Origin: an uncultured Eubacteriales bacterium
GTDB taxonomy: Bacteria; Bacillota; Clostridia; Oscillospirales; Oscillospiraceae
Direction of reading: 5' to 3'
Length of the DNA stretch: 64,000 bases
NCBI GenBank assembly: GCA_900552475.1
Contig: USAC01000001.1
Coordinates: forward strand, 35,369-99,368
In this document: positions 31,993 through 41,293 of the stretch, one piece after another
Numbering within the stretch: position 1 is the first letter of the stretch
Layout: each line of letters opens with the position of its first letter
The notes under the pieces: generated by a model
The model's database searches: none
What the model was told of the DNA's origin: nothing
The model's input: the letters and a program-made list of their open reading frames with translations, nothing else
Position numbers and translations under genes: made by a program

Positions 31993-33441
31993 ATGTATCT
32001 GTATAATTCAGCCACCCACAAGAAAGCGGAGTTCACCACCCACACCCCCGGCCATGTGGAGATGTACACCTGCGGCCCGACCGTCTACCACTTTGCCCAC
32101 ATCGGCAACCTCCGCTCCTATATCATGGAGGACGTGCTCGAGAAGTACCTGCGCTTCGCGGGCTATGACGTCAACCGCGTCATGAACATCACCGACGTCG
32201 GTCACCTGACCTCCGACGCCGACGAGGGCGAGGACAAGATGCTCAAGGGCGCCCGCCGCGAGCACAAGACCGTCATGGAGATCGCGCTGTACTACACCGA
32301 CGCGTTCTTCGAGGACTGCCGCAAGCTCAACATCAAGCGCCCCGACGTCGTCCAGCCCGCGACCGGCCTCATTGACGACTATATCAGGATCATCACGAAG
32401 CTGCTCGACACCGGCTATGCCTATCAGGCCGGCGGCAACATCTATTTCGACACCAGCAAGCTCGAGCGCTACTATATCTTCAACGACCACAACGAGGAGG
32501 ATCTGGCCGTCGGCGTCCGCGAGGGCGTGGAGGAGGATCCCAACAAGCGCAACAGGAACGACTTCGTCCTCTGGTTCACCAAGTCCAAGTTCGAGGATCA
32601 GGCCCTGAAATGGGACTCCCCGTGGGGCGTGGGCTACCCCGGCTGGCACATTGAGTGCTCCGGCATCTATATGTAGTTTTACGGCGAGTACCTCGAGCTG
32701 CACTGCGGCGGCGTGGATAACGCCTTCCCGCACCACACGAACGAGATCGCCCAGTCCGAGAGCTACCTCGGCCACCCGTGGTGCCCCCAGTGGTTCCACG
32801 TCGCCCACCTCAACACCGACCACGGCAAGATGTCGAAGTCGAAGGGCGAGTTCCTGACCGTTTCCCTGCTTGAGCAGAAGGGCTATGATCCGCTGGCCTA
32901 CCGCTTCTTCTGCCTGCAGAGCCACTACCGCAAGGGACTGCTCTTCAGCTGGGAGAACCTCGACAACGCCGCCCTTGCCTATAACAAGCTGCTCGCCAAG
33001 GTCGCCGCGCTCAAGCCCGGTCAGGACGAGGTGGAGCCCGCCGCGCTCGAGGAGCTCAAGGCGAAGTTCCGCAAGGCGATGGACAGCGACCTCAACACCT
33101 CCATGGGCGTGACAGTGCTCTATGACGTTCTCAAGGCCAAGACGACCGACGCGACGAAGCTGGCCGCGCTCGACGCGCTCGACAGCGTCCTCGGTCTGAA
33201 GCTGCTGGAGAAGGCGGAGACGCTGCGCGCGAAGCAGGCGGCCGCACCCGCCGCGGGCGGCTTCACCGTCGTCAGCGAGTCCGGCGAGGAGGACGCCGAC
33301 GTTGAAGCGAAGATCCGCGCCCGCGCCGAGGCGAAGAAGGCGAAGAACTTCGCCGAGGCCGACCGTATCCGCGACGAGCTGAAGGCAGCGGGGATTGAGG
33401 TCACCGACGTCCCCGGCGGCGCCAAGTGGAAGCGCATCTGA
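31993..33441 (+). CDS. cysS: Cysteinyl-tRNA synthetase gene with in-frame amber codon
   Basis: 483 codons if the TAG at 32674-32676 is read through. The first part (227 residues) has the zinc Cys in MYTCGPTVYHFAHIGNLRS, with the HIGH-like HIGN, and ends GWHIECSGIYM. After the TAG the frame continues as FYGEYLELHCGGVDNAFPHH, with zinc ligands HHTNE, then HGKMSKSKGEF (KMSKS) and the anticodon-binding helices. The stop splits the zinc site and separates HIGN from KMSKS, so neither half alone should work. By eye the amber aligns with a Lys in the E. coli enzyme, one base from AAG or CAG. The T-box leader and the rest of the frame look intact. Possible explanations are sequence error, a recent nonsense mutation, suppression, or a second cysS elsewhere. 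Confidence 0.85.
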
Positions 33442-33477
33442 AATTTGTAACTATGCCCCGGCAGACCCGTTTGGGTC

Positions 33478-33745
33478 TGCCGGGGTGTTTTCGTCTTTTG
33501 CGGGGCGTCGGGGACGCCGCCCCCTACACAGTGCGGGAGAGGTCTGCCGGTCGAACGCGGGGCGATGTGGGCGTCACCCCCTACGGCGGTTGGAAGGAGT
33601 ACTTCGGTTGAAGGCGGCGGGGCACATGGGCCCCACCCTACAACGGTTTACCGATAGGATCCTGTAGGGCGGGGCCTGCGTGCCCTGCCAAAACGTAAGA
33701 AGACTGCACCGGAAATTCCCACATATCTCTGTAGGGGCCGGCGTC
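33478..33745. repeat. Cluster of GC-rich CCCTAC/GTAGGG repeats
   Basis: The 368-nt gap after cysS holds five related modules. Three read toward CCCTAC: GGGGACGCCGCCCCCTAC, GTGGGCGTCACCCCCTAC and GGGCCCCACCCTAC. Two read the other way: GTAGGGCGGGGCCTGCG and GTAGGGGCCGGCGTCTCC. Each can fold on itself, and opposite modules can pair. I see no convincing gene here. The remainder of the gap is the folA terminator. Confidence 0.6.
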
Positions 33746-33761
33746 TCCGACGGCCCGAACG

Positions 33762-33792
33762 AAAAAGACGGAGCTGACCGGCTCCGTCTTTT
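33762..33792 (-). terminator. Intrinsic terminator after folA
   Basis: AAAAGACGGAGC pairs with GCTCCGTCTTTT; T runs are available on both strands, so it may also end transcription from cysS. Confidence 0.85.
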
Positions 33793-33809
33793 CCTGCGTA
33801 TCGCGTATT

Positions 33810-34292
33810 TTACTCCCCCACCTGCCGGTAGGTCACATACTGAAACCGCAGGCCATTTTCCTCCTGCACGGGGCCGCTCTCCTCCACCGCCCAGCCCGGC
33901 GCAGCGTCGAGATCGGGGAAAAACGCGTCCGCGTCCGCGGCGGCGAAGACCTTCGTCACATACACGCGCTCACACCGCGCGAGCAGCGCGCGATAGACCG
34001 TCTCGCCCCCGATGACGAAGGCGTCCTCTTCCGCGGCGGCGACGGCCTCGTCCAGCGAACGGACGACCTCGGCGCGCTCGGCGGCAAAGTCCGGCCGCGT
34101 CGAAAGCACGAGGTTCCGCCGCCCCGGTAGACCCCGCCCGCCCGGCAGCGACTCGAGCGTCCGCCGCCCCATAACGACGGTGTGCCCCGTGGTCAGCGCC
34201 TTGAAGCGCTGCAGATCCGCGCGGATGTGAAAGAGCAGAGCGTTGTCTTTGCCGATGCCCCAGTTTTCGCTCACGGCGACGATGGCGTTCAT
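33810..34292 (-). CDS. folA: Dihydrofolate reductase
   Basis: 160 residues, normal for bacterial DHFR. The N-terminal substrate/NADPH loop is IVAVSENWGIGKDNALLFHI. TVVMGRRTLESLPGGRGLPG and the cofactor motif AFVIGGETVYRALL follow; the catalytic acidic residue is the Asp in RADLQRFK. It regenerates tetrahydrofolate from the dihydrofolate made by ThyA. The gene is 13 nt downstream of thyA, making a dTMP-synthesis operon. The ATG has GAAAGGAGC upstream. Confidence 0.95.
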   Translation of the reverse strand: MNAIVAVSENWGIGKDNALLFHIRADLQRFKALTTGHTVVMGRRTLESLPGGRGLPGRRNLVLSTRPDFAAERAEVVRSLDEAVAAAEEDAFVIGGETVYRALLARCERVYVTKVFAAADADAFFPDLDAAPGWAVEESGPVQEENGLRFQYVTYRQVGE

Positions 34293-34305
34293 GGCGGCTC
34301 CTTTC

Positions 34306-35136
34306 TCAGATGGCGACGGGGATCTTGTCCTCGAACGGCTGCGGGTCGTAGCCCTCGAGCGAGAAGCTGTCGCGCGTGAAGCGATAGAAATCGGTCACGG
34401 AGCGGTCGATCACGAACTTCGGCGCGGGGCGCGGCTCCTTTTCGAGCATCTTTTCGATGATGGGGACGTGGCGGTCGTAGATGTGCGCGTCGGCGATGAC
34501 GTGCACCAGCTCGCCTGCCTCCAGCCCGGAGACCTGCGCCATCATGTGCACGAGCACGGCGTACTGCACCACGTTCCAGTTGTTCGCGGCGAGCATATCC
34601 TGCGAGCGCTGGTTGAGAATCGCATTGAGCGTGTGGCCCGAGACATTGAACGTCATCGAGTAGGCACAGGGGTAGAGCGCCATCTCGTGCAGGTCCTCGA
34701 AGTTGTAGATATTCGTCAGGATGCGGCGGCTCGCGGGGTTGTGCTTCAGGTCATAGAGCACGCGGTCGACCTGATCCATCTCCCCCTCGGGGTAGTGGTG
34801 CTTCACGGCCAGCTGATAGCCGTAGGCCTTGCCGATGGAGCCGTTTTCGTCGGCCCAGCTGTCCCAGATATGGCCGCGCAGGTCGTGGATGTTGTTCGAC
34901 TTCTGCTGCCAGATCCACAGCAGCTCGTCGATGCAGGTTTTGAAATAGGTGCGGCGCAGCGTGAGGATCGGGAACTCCTCGCGCAGGTCATAGCGGTTGA
35001 TGATGCCGAATTTCTTGACCGTGTGGGCGGGCGTCCCGTCGTCCCAGTGCGGACGCACCTCCAGCTCGGTATCCCAGACGCCGTGGTCCAGAATATCGCG
35101 GCAGTTCTGCTTGAAAATTTCGTCAGCGCGGCTCAT
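34306..35136 (-). CDS. thyA: Thymidylate synthase ThyA
   Basis: 276 residues. The active-site Cys is in MALYPCAYSMTFNVSG near residue 157. The dUMP-binding Arg residues are in NPASRRILTNIYN, and NQRSQDMLAANNWNVVQYAV includes the conserved Gln-Arg-Ser. It methylates dUMP to dTMP with methylene-tetrahydrofolate. It lies between an XRE-cupin regulator gene upstream (23 nt) and folA downstream. The dCMP deaminase at 59 kb and tdk at 44 kb are other thymidylate genes in the window. Confidence 0.96.
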   Translation of the reverse strand: MSRADEIFKQNCRDILDHGVWDTELEVRPHWDDGTPAHTVKKFGIINRYDLREEFPILTLRRTYFKTCIDELLWIWQQKSNNIHDLRGHIWDSWADENGSIGKAYGYQLAVKHHYPEGEMDQVDRVLYDLKHNPASRRILTNIYNFEDLHEMALYPCAYSMTFNVSGHTLNAILNQRSQDMLAANNWNVVQYAVLVHMMAQVSGLEAGELVHVIADAHIYDRHVPIIEKMLEKEPRPAPKFVIDRSVTDFYRFTRDSFSLEGYDPQPFEDKIPVAI

Positions 35137-35159
35137 AAAACAGTGCTCCTTCCTGTTGT

Positions 35160-35717
35160 TCAGACTTTTCGATAGTAGATCCGCTCGATCATGCGGACGG
35201 TGTTGTTGCCGATGTTTTCATAGTGATACCCCTCGCCGCCGGGGATGGACAGGCTGTCCCGGCTCTCGAGCTGGTACGTCTCGCCCCCGGCCGTTACCTG
35301 CAGCGTCCCGGAGAGGACGGTGAGGTAGACGCGGCTGCCGGGGACGCGGTCGGGCGCGTCATAGCCGCCGCTGATGAAGAGGTCGAGCTGGCAGCTCTGG
35401 CATCGGCTGTCGGTGTCAAAGGGGAAGAGCGGATAGCGGATGACCTTCCCGCCGCAGAGCCGCGCGCCGACGACGTCGACCGCCCGGTGCAGCTGTGCCG
35501 GGGTCTCCTCGCGGCACTCGACCAGCTGCTCGATCGGGACATGCAGCCCGCCCGCGATGCGCGCGAGGACGCTTACGGTGGGGTTGACCAGCCCGCGCTC
35601 AATCTGGCCCAGCATGCTCTTGCTGACGCCGGAGAGCGCCGCAGCCCGGTCGATGCTCAGCTGCTGCGCCTTGCGGATCCGGTGGATGTTCTGCCCCACC
35701 GCCTGATAGATCTCCAT
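35160..35717 (-). CDS. XRE-type regulator with C-terminal cupin domain
   Basis: 185 residues from an ATG behind GAGGGAAG; a longer frame to 35777 lies upstream of that site and overlaps the promoter. The N-terminal helix-turn-helix is in LSIDRAAALSGVSKSMLGQI followed by ERGLVNPTVSVL. The C-terminal cupin barrel includes VYLTVLSGTLQVTAGGETYQ and SIPGGEGYHYEN. This is the layout of small-molecule-sensing repressors of the PuuR/SinR-cupin type. It is divergent from a large RND exporter and in the same transcript as thyA-folA, so it may control either; the divergent exporter is the more usual target. Confidence 0.85.
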   Translation of the reverse strand: MEIYQAVGQNIHRIRKAQQLSIDRAAALSGVSKSMLGQIERGLVNPTVSVLARIAGGLHVPIEQLVECREETPAQLHRAVDVVGARLCGGKVIRYPLFPFDTDSRCQSCQLDLFISGGYDAPDRVPGSRVYLTVLSGTLQVTAGGETYQLESRDSLSIPGGEGYHYENIGNNTVRMIERIYYRKV

Positions 35718-35755
35718 TGCCGCTTCCCTCCAATATTTTGCGTCTTTTCTACATG

Positions 35756-35784
35756 ATACTACCTGATTTTCCACCATCCGTCAA
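35756..35784 (-). promoter_or_regulatory. SigA promoter of the XRE-thyA-folA operon
   Basis: Minus strand TTGACG (35779-35784), 17-nt spacer, TAGTAT (35756-35761), about 39 nt before the regulator start. Confidence 0.75.
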
Positions 35785-35837
35785 GAGATTCCATACCGTC
35801 GTTCTGTAATGCTTTCGTGAACAATTGGCTGCGTACC

Positions 35838-35866
35838 TTGATTTTAGTCTCTCAGAGTGATAAAAT
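35838..35866 (+). promoter_or_regulatory. SigA promoter of the RND exporter
   Basis: TTGATT (35838-35843), 17-nt spacer, TAAAAT (35861-35866) with a preceding TG. It is divergent from the XRE-cupin promoter, whose product could act in the ~50 nt between them. Confidence 0.7.
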
Positions 35867-35928
35867 TTTCATATTTATGATCGCGATGCAGAGCGCCTGA
35901 ACCGACTGCCGCAAAAAAGGAGAAATCT

Positions 35929-38900
35929 ATGCCGAAATTCAGTGTAAAAAAGCCCTTGACGATCCTCGTGGCCACGCTGGCTGTGGTCGTTCTGGGCGTG
36001 GTGGCCTACCTGAAGATGACACCGGATCTCATGCCCAACATGGACTTCCCGTATGTCATCCTCATTACCTCCGATCCCGGGGCCAGCCCCGAGGCCATCG
36101 AGCAGTCGGTTACGCGGCCGTTGGAGCAGTCCATGGCCACGCTCGACCAGATCAAATCCGTCACCTCATCGAGTCAGGACAGCGTCTCGATGGTGGTGCT
36201 CGAGTTTGAGGACGGCGTGAACATGGACACCGTCAGCATCGACATCCAGCAGAAGATCTCCGCCCTGCAGGCGAGCTGGGACGACACCGTCTCCTCGCCG
36301 TATGTGCTCAAGATGAACCCCTCCATGATCCCGACGTTGGTTGCCGCCATCTCGCGCGACGGGGCGGACGTGCAGGAGCTGAGCGACTTCGTCACGGATG
36401 AGCTGACGGGCAAGCTCGAGGGCATCAGCGGTGTCGCGGGCGTCACGGTCAGCGGCGCCGCCACACGGCAGATGCACATTGTGCTCGATCAGGAGAAGCT
36501 AAACGCCGTGAGCGCGCGGCTCGCGGACGCGGTGAGCGCCCAGATGGACGCCGCCGAGGGGCAGTTGACGAGCGCACAGGCGCAGATCACAAGCGCCCAG
36601 CAGGCGATTGACAATGCCCTCTCTGCCGCCCTCACCGGCGCGGCGGACGAGGCAGCCGCCGCCGTGAACCAGGCCATCGGCTCAATCACGCAGGCGCGCG
36701 ACGACGCGCAGACCGCCATCCGAAATCAGCGGCGCCTGCTCGAGATCGACGCAAGCCTTGCCCGGCTCGAGCTGCTGCGCCAGAAGGAGCAGGCGGGCAT
36801 CATCACGGACAGCGAGCGCGAGGAGCTCGCCTCCCTCGCCGCGCAGGAGCCGGCGCTCAGAGCCGAGCGCGATGCGCTCAAGGCCGCCGGCGGTGACAGC
36901 GCCGACAAGGCGGCCGAAGCGCTCAAGCAGCTGGAGCAGATCGCAGCCGACCTACAGGAGCTGCTGAAAAAGCTGCAGGATCCGGCCTATGTCACCGGGC
37001 AGGGCGAGGCGCTGGGCCAGACGCTGCTCACCGTGGTGAACCAGCTGCGGCAGATAAACCTCACCGACAGCCAGCTCGCCTCGGCCAAGAGCCAGATCGC
37101 CGAGAGCCTGGCCTCTCTCGCCGCCGCGCGCGAGCAGGCCGCGGGGCAGACCGACCTCGGCGGGATGCTCTCCGTCTCGACCGTCTCCGGCATTCTGACG
37201 GCGCAGAACTTCTCCATGCCCGCCGGTTACATCAATGACGATGACGGCGTGCGCTATATGGTCTCTGTCGGCGAGGAGTTCTCCAGCGCGGAGGAGCTGT
37301 CCGACCTCGTACTCTTCGACCTCGGCATCGACGGCGTCGAGCCGATCCGGCTCTCGGACGTCGCGACGGTGTTCTCCACGGACGACTCCGACGAGATCTA
37401 TACCAAGCTCAACGGCGAGAACGGCATCCTCGCCTCGTTCACGAAGCAGTCGACCTACGCCACGGCGGAGGTCTCCAAGAACATCAGCGCCCGCTTTGAC
37501 CAGCTCTCCGCGCAGTATGAGGGGCTGCACTTCACGCCCCTGATGGATCAGGGCGACTACATCAGTCTCATCGTGCGCACGATCCTCTCGTCGCTGCTGT
37601 GGGGTGCGCTGTTTTCCGTGCTGGTGCTGTTTTTGTTCCTGCGCGACTGGCGGCCGACGATCATCACGCTCGTCTCTATCCCGCTCAGCCTTGTCTTTGC
37701 CATCGTGCTCATGTACTTCTCAGGCGTGACGATCAATATGATTTCGCTCTCTGGCCTTGCTGTCGCAGTCGGTATGCTGGTGGATAACTCCGTCGTGGTC
37801 GTCGAGAACATCTACCGCCTGCGCGCGAGGGGCGCGACGATTGTGCAGGCCGCCGTGAGCGGCGCGGGACAGGTGCTCGGCGCGATCACGTCCTCGACGC
37901 TCACGACCGTCTGCGTATTCCTGCCGATCGTGTTCGTGGAGGGACTGACGAAGCAGCTGTTCACCGACCTCGCCCTCACGATGACCTATTCCCTGCTTGC
38001 GAGCCTGCTCGTTGCGCTGACGGTCGTTCCCGCAATGTCGGCAGGGCTTCTGCGCCGCGACATCACGCCGAAGCCGGGCCTGCTCGACCGGGTCTATCCC
38101 GCCTACCGCAGAGCCGTCGGCTGGTCGCTGCGGCACAAGGCGGCCGTGCTCTTGCTCGCGCTCGTCCTGCTCGTCGGCAGCGCCGCCGCCGCGCTCAGCC
38201 GCGGCTTCGTATTCATGCCGGATATCGACATGAACAACCTCAACCTCACCATCACCATGCCCGAGGATGCCACGCGCGAGGAGGCCGTCGCCCTCGCCGA
38301 CGAGGTCGTGCGCCGCGCCATGACGGTCGAGAACGTCGAGACCGTGGGCGTGACGATGGGGAGCACCATGATGTCCGGCAGTCTCTCCGACGGCGAGAGC
38401 TACGACGTCACCGCCTATATCACGATGCCCGAGGGCACCTTCGGCAGCGAGGCGGGCAGGCAGATTGAGGCGCTCTGCGCGGATCTGCCGTGCAAGGTCG
38501 AGGCCAGCGGCGTCATGAGCAGCTCCATGAGCTACATGACAGGCTCCGGCATCTCCGTCAAGCTCTACAGCGACGACATGGAGGCCATGCAGTCTGCCGC
38601 GAAGCAGCTCGCCGCCGCGATGGGCGGCGTGGAGGGCGTCGGCGAGGTCGACGACGGGCTCGACAGCGCCGCCGAAGCGCTGCACATCACCGTCGACCGC
38701 AGCGCGGCCATGGAAAAGGGCATGACCGTCGCGCAGGTCTACATGCAGATCGCCGCCGCGCTCACGAACTCCAGCACCCTCTCAGACATGACGCTCGACA
38801 GCGAGAAGATGGACCTCGTCATCGAAAGCCCCGAGGACAGCCGCGTCACGGTCGAAACGCTTCTTGACCTCGAGCTGACGCCTTCGTCCTCCGCGACCTT

Positions 38901-39753
38901 CTCTATGGAGAGCAGTTCGTCCGCCGCGATGGGCGGCAGCTCGTCAGGCTCGTCCCTCAGCGCGCTGACCGGCTCCGACAGCAGCAGTGAGAGCACATCC
39001 TTCCGGCTCGGCGACGTGGCGACGGCGGAAAAGACCGTCTCCCTCAGTACCATCCAGCGTGACCAGCAGCGCCGCTGCCTGACGCTGACCGCTGCCGTGT
39101 CCGACGGCTACAACGTCACGAAAGTCACCTCCGCCGTGCAGAAGGCCTTCGCGGGCGAGACGATGCCGGACGGCGTGAGCTATGAGTTCAGCGGCGAGAA
39201 CGAGCAGATCATGACCGCGATGAAGCAGGTGATGCTGATGCTCCTGCTCGGCGTGCTGCTGGTGTACTTCATCATGGTCGCCCAGTTCCAGAGCCTGAAG
39301 TCCCCGTTCATCGTCATGTTTACGATCCCACTGGCCTTCACGGGGGGCTTCCTCGCGCTGCTGATCGCGGGGATCAATGTCTCGGTCATCAGCCTGATCG
39401 GCTTCGTGATGCTCGTCGGCATCATCGTCAACAACGGCATCGTCCTCGTCGACTGCATCAATCAGGAGCGGCTCGGCGGCATGGAGCGCCGCGAGGCCAT
39501 CATCGAAGCGGGCGTCACGCGTCTGCGCCCGATTCTGATGACGAGCCTGACGACGATCCTCGGCCTGACGATCACCGCCCTCGCGAAAAACGCGGGCACC
39601 GCGCTCATGCAGCCCGTCGCCCTCGTCTGCATCGGTGGGCTGCTCTACGCGACGCTCATGACGCTGTTCGTCGTGCCGTGCATGTACGACATCGTCAGCA
39701 AAAAGGAGCCGCGCCGCGTGGATGAGAAGGAGCTCGAGCTCATTGACCTGTAA
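35929..39753 (+). CDS. RND family efflux transporter with coiled-coil insertion
   Basis: 1274 residues, longer than the usual ~1030-1050 for AcrB-like pumps. It has an N-terminal transmembrane helix (PLTILVATLAVVVLGVVAYL) and the porter motif PDLMPNMDFPYVILITSDPG. A middle membrane bundle has SGVTINMISLSGLAVAVGML followed by VDNSVVVVENIYR, the proton-relay Asp region. A second bundle includes LIGFVMLVGIIVNNGIVLVD. Between about residues 195 and 405 lies a Gln/Ala/Leu-rich helical insertion (GQLTSAQAQITSAQQAIDNA; LEQIAADLQELLKKLQD) that looks like a coiled-coil hairpin. A Ser-rich stretch is near residue 990. No adaptor gene is adjacent. It is divergent from an XRE-cupin regulator. Confidence 0.9.
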   Translation: MPKFSVKKPLTILVATLAVVVLGVVAYLKMTPDLMPNMDFPYVILITSDPGASPEAIEQSVTRPLEQSMATLDQIKSVTSSSQDSVSMVVLEFEDGVNMDTVSIDIQQKISALQASWDDTVSSPYVLKMNPSMIPTLVAAISRDGADVQELSDFVTDELTGKLEGISGVAGVTVSGAATRQMHIVLDQEKLNAVSARLADAVSAQMDAAEGQLTSAQAQITSAQQAIDNALSAALTGAADEAAAAVNQAIGSITQARDDAQTAIRNQRRLLEIDASLARLELLRQKEQAGIITDSEREELASLAAQEPALRAERDALKAAGGDSADKAAEALKQLEQIAADLQELLKKLQDPAYVTGQGEALGQTLLTVVNQLRQINLTDSQLASAKSQIAESLASLAAAREQAAGQTDLGGMLSVSTVSGILTAQNFSMPAGYINDDDGVRYMVSVGEEFSSAEELSDLVLFDLGIDGVEPIRLSDVATVFSTDDSDEIYTKLNGENGILASFTKQSTYATAEVSKNISARFDQLSAQYEGLHFTPLMDQGDYISLIVRTILSSLLWGALFSVLVLFLFLRDWRPTIITLVSIPLSLVFAIVLMYFSGVTINMISLSGLAVAVGMLVDNSVVVVENIYRLRARGATIVQAAVSGAGQVLGAITSSTLTTVCVFLPIVFVEGLTKQLFTDLALTMTYSLLASLLVALTVVPAMSAGLLRRDITPKPGLLDRVYPAYRRAVGWSLRHKAAVLLLALVLLVGSAAAALSRGFVFMPDIDMNNLNLTITMPEDATREEAVALADEVVRRAMTVENVETVGVTMGSTMMSGSLSDGESYDVTAYITMPEGTFGSEAGRQIEALCADLPCKVEASGVMSSSMSYMTGSGISVKLYSDDMEAMQSAAKQLAAAMGGVEGVGEVDDGLDSAAEALHITVDRSAAMEKGMTVAQVYMQIAAALTNSSTLSDMTLDSEKMDLVIESPEDSRVTVETLLDLELTPSSSATFSMESSSSAAMGGSSSGSSLSALTGSDSSSESTSFRLGDVATAEKTVSLSTIQRDQQRRCLTLTAAVSDGYNVTKVTSAVQKAFAGETMPDGVSYEFSGENEQIMTAMKQVMLMLLLGVLLVYFIMVAQFQSLKSPFIVMFTIPLAFTGGFLALLIAGINVSVISLIGFVMLVGIIVNNGIVLVDCINQERLGGMERREAIIEAGVTRLRPILMTSLTTILGLTITALAKNAGTALMQPVALVCIGGLLYATLMTLFVVPCMYDIVSKKEPRRVDEKELELIDL

Positions 39754-39766
39754 CGCGTCCCGGCGC

Positions 39767-39795
39767 TTGACAATTGGCGCGCGGGCAGATAAAAT
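39767..39795 (+). promoter_or_regulatory. SigA promoter of proS
   Basis: Consensus TTGACA (39767-39772), 17-nt spacer, TAAAAT (39790-39795). The leader to the ATG at 39852 is about 50 nt and has no T-box. Confidence 0.8.
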
Positions 39796-39851
39796 AAGTG
39801 TTCAGGGAGAAATTCCGTGAATCACAATCAGATAAAGGATTGGTGGAAAAT

Positions 39852-41291
39852 ATGGCCAAAGACCAGAGAAATGTAGAAGCGATCACTCCCATGGAGGAGG
39901 ATTTTGCCAAGTGGTATACCGACATCTGCCTGAAGGCGGAGCTGGTGGACTACTCGTCCGTCAAGGGGTTCACGATTCTGCGCCCCTATGGCTATGCCAT
40001 CTGGGAGAACATCCAGAAGCTCGTGGACGCTGAGCTCAAGCGCACGAACCACGTCAACGTCGCGATGCCCGTCCTGATCCCCGAGAACCTCCTGAAGAAG
40101 GAGGGTGAGCTGGTCGAGGGCTTCGCGCCCGAGGCCGCGTGGGTCACCATGGGCGGCAGCGAGAAGCTCGAGGAGCGCATGGCGCTGCGCCCGACGTCCG
40201 AGACGATGTTCTGCGACCACTGGTCGCACGTGCTGCACAGCTACCGTGAGCTGCCGATGCTGTATAACCAGTGGTGCTCTGTCGTCCGCTGGGAGAAGAC
40301 CACCCGTCCCTTCCTGCGCACGCGTGAGTTCTGGTGGCAGGAGGGGCACACCATCCACGAGACGGCGGAGGAGGCCATCGCCGAGACGGAGATGATCCTC
40401 AACATCTATGCCGACCTCTGCCGCGACAAGCTGGCCATGCCCGTCGTCCGCGGCCGCAAGACCGACAAGGAGAAGTTTGCCGGCGCCGAGGCGACCTACA
40501 CCATCGAGAGCATGATGAAGGATCGCAAGGCCCTGCAGGCTGGTACGAGCCACTACTTCGGCGACAAGTTCTCCCGCGCGTATGACGTGACGTTCACCGG
40601 CCGCGATAACACGCTGCAGTATCCGTTCCAGACCTCCTGGGCCGTCACGACCCGTCTGGTCGGCGCGATTATCATGACCCACGGCGATAACCACGGCCTC
40701 GTTCTGCCCCCGGCCATCGCCCCGATTCAGGTCGCCGTCATCCCCGTCGCGCAGCATAAGCCCGGCGTGCTCGATGCCGCCGCCGCCATCCGCGACCGCC
40801 TGACCGCCGCGGGTCTGCGCGTGAAGATGGACGACAGCGACCAGTCCCCCGGCTGGAAGTTCGCGCAGTATGAGATGAAGGGCGTCCCCGTGCGCGTGGA
40901 GATCGGCCCGCGCGACATGGAGAAGGAGCAGTGCTGCATCGCACGCCGCGACACCGGCGAGAAGACGTTCGTGCCGCTGGCCGACCTCGAGAGCGCCGTG
41001 CAGGCGACGCTGCAGGCCGTGCGCGATAACCTGTATGATCTTGCAGCGAAGAACCTCGAGGACAACACCTTCGACATGACCTCCTGGGAGGAGGTGCGCG
41101 ACATGGCGCAGGGCCGCGGCGGCTTTGCCCGCACGAAGTGGTGCGGCAAGCTCGAGTGCGAGCTTGCCATGAAGGAGAAGGCGGGCGTCTCCAGCCGCTG
41201 CATGCCGCTCAAGCAGTCCGGCACGGTCGGCAAGTGCCCCGTCTGCGGCGAGGAGTGCACGACGGATATCTACTGGGGCGTGGCATACTGA
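39852..41291 (+). CDS. proS: Prolyl-tRNA synthetase, archaeal/eukaryotic-like type
   Basis: 479 residues. This is the short form without the editing insertion of the long bacterial enzyme. Class II motif 2 is seen in RWEKTTRPFLRTREFWWQEG, with LRPTSETMF before it. The C-terminal zinc-binding extension ends with GKCPVCGEECTTDIYW and a final Tyr (GVAY), as in archaeal-type ProRS. It charges tRNA-Pro. The ATG at 39852 is in frame with longer alternatives but has a GGTGG site and fits the family N-terminus. It is monocistronic, followed by repeat copy E and a terminator. Confidence 0.94.
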   Translation: MAKDQRNVEAITPMEEDFAKWYTDICLKAELVDYSSVKGFTILRPYGYAIWENIQKLVDAELKRTNHVNVAMPVLIPENLLKKEGELVEGFAPEAAWVTMGGSEKLEERMALRPTSETMFCDHWSHVLHSYRELPMLYNQWCSVVRWEKTTRPFLRTREFWWQEGHTIHETAEEAIAETEMILNIYADLCRDKLAMPVVRGRKTDKEKFAGAEATYTIESMMKDRKALQAGTSHYFGDKFSRAYDVTFTGRDNTLQYPFQTSWAVTTRLVGAIIMTHGDNHGLVLPPAIAPIQVAVIPVAQHKPGVLDAAAAIRDRLTAAGLRVKMDDSDQSPGWKFAQYEMKGVPVRVEIGPRDMEKEQCCIARRDTGEKTFVPLADLESAVQATLQAVRDNLYDLAAKNLEDNTFDMTSWEEVRDMAQGRGGFARTKWCGKLECELAMKEKAGVSSRCMPLKQSGTVGKCPVCGEECTTDIYWGVAY

Positions 41292-41293
41292 TT

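Noticed and set aside
32674..32676. Genome-wide recoding of TAG as sense
   Set aside because: miaA and the HlyD-like gene end with TAG at their natural C-termini, so amber works as a stop in this genome.
32713..33441. Independent gene for the C-terminal half of CysRS starting at GTG 32713
   Set aside because: There is no ribosome binding site, and the product would lack the catalytic N-terminus and part of the zinc site.
33395..33667. 90-codon forward ORF after cysS
   Set aside because: It begins within cysS in another frame and then reads through the CCCTAC/GTAGGG repeats.
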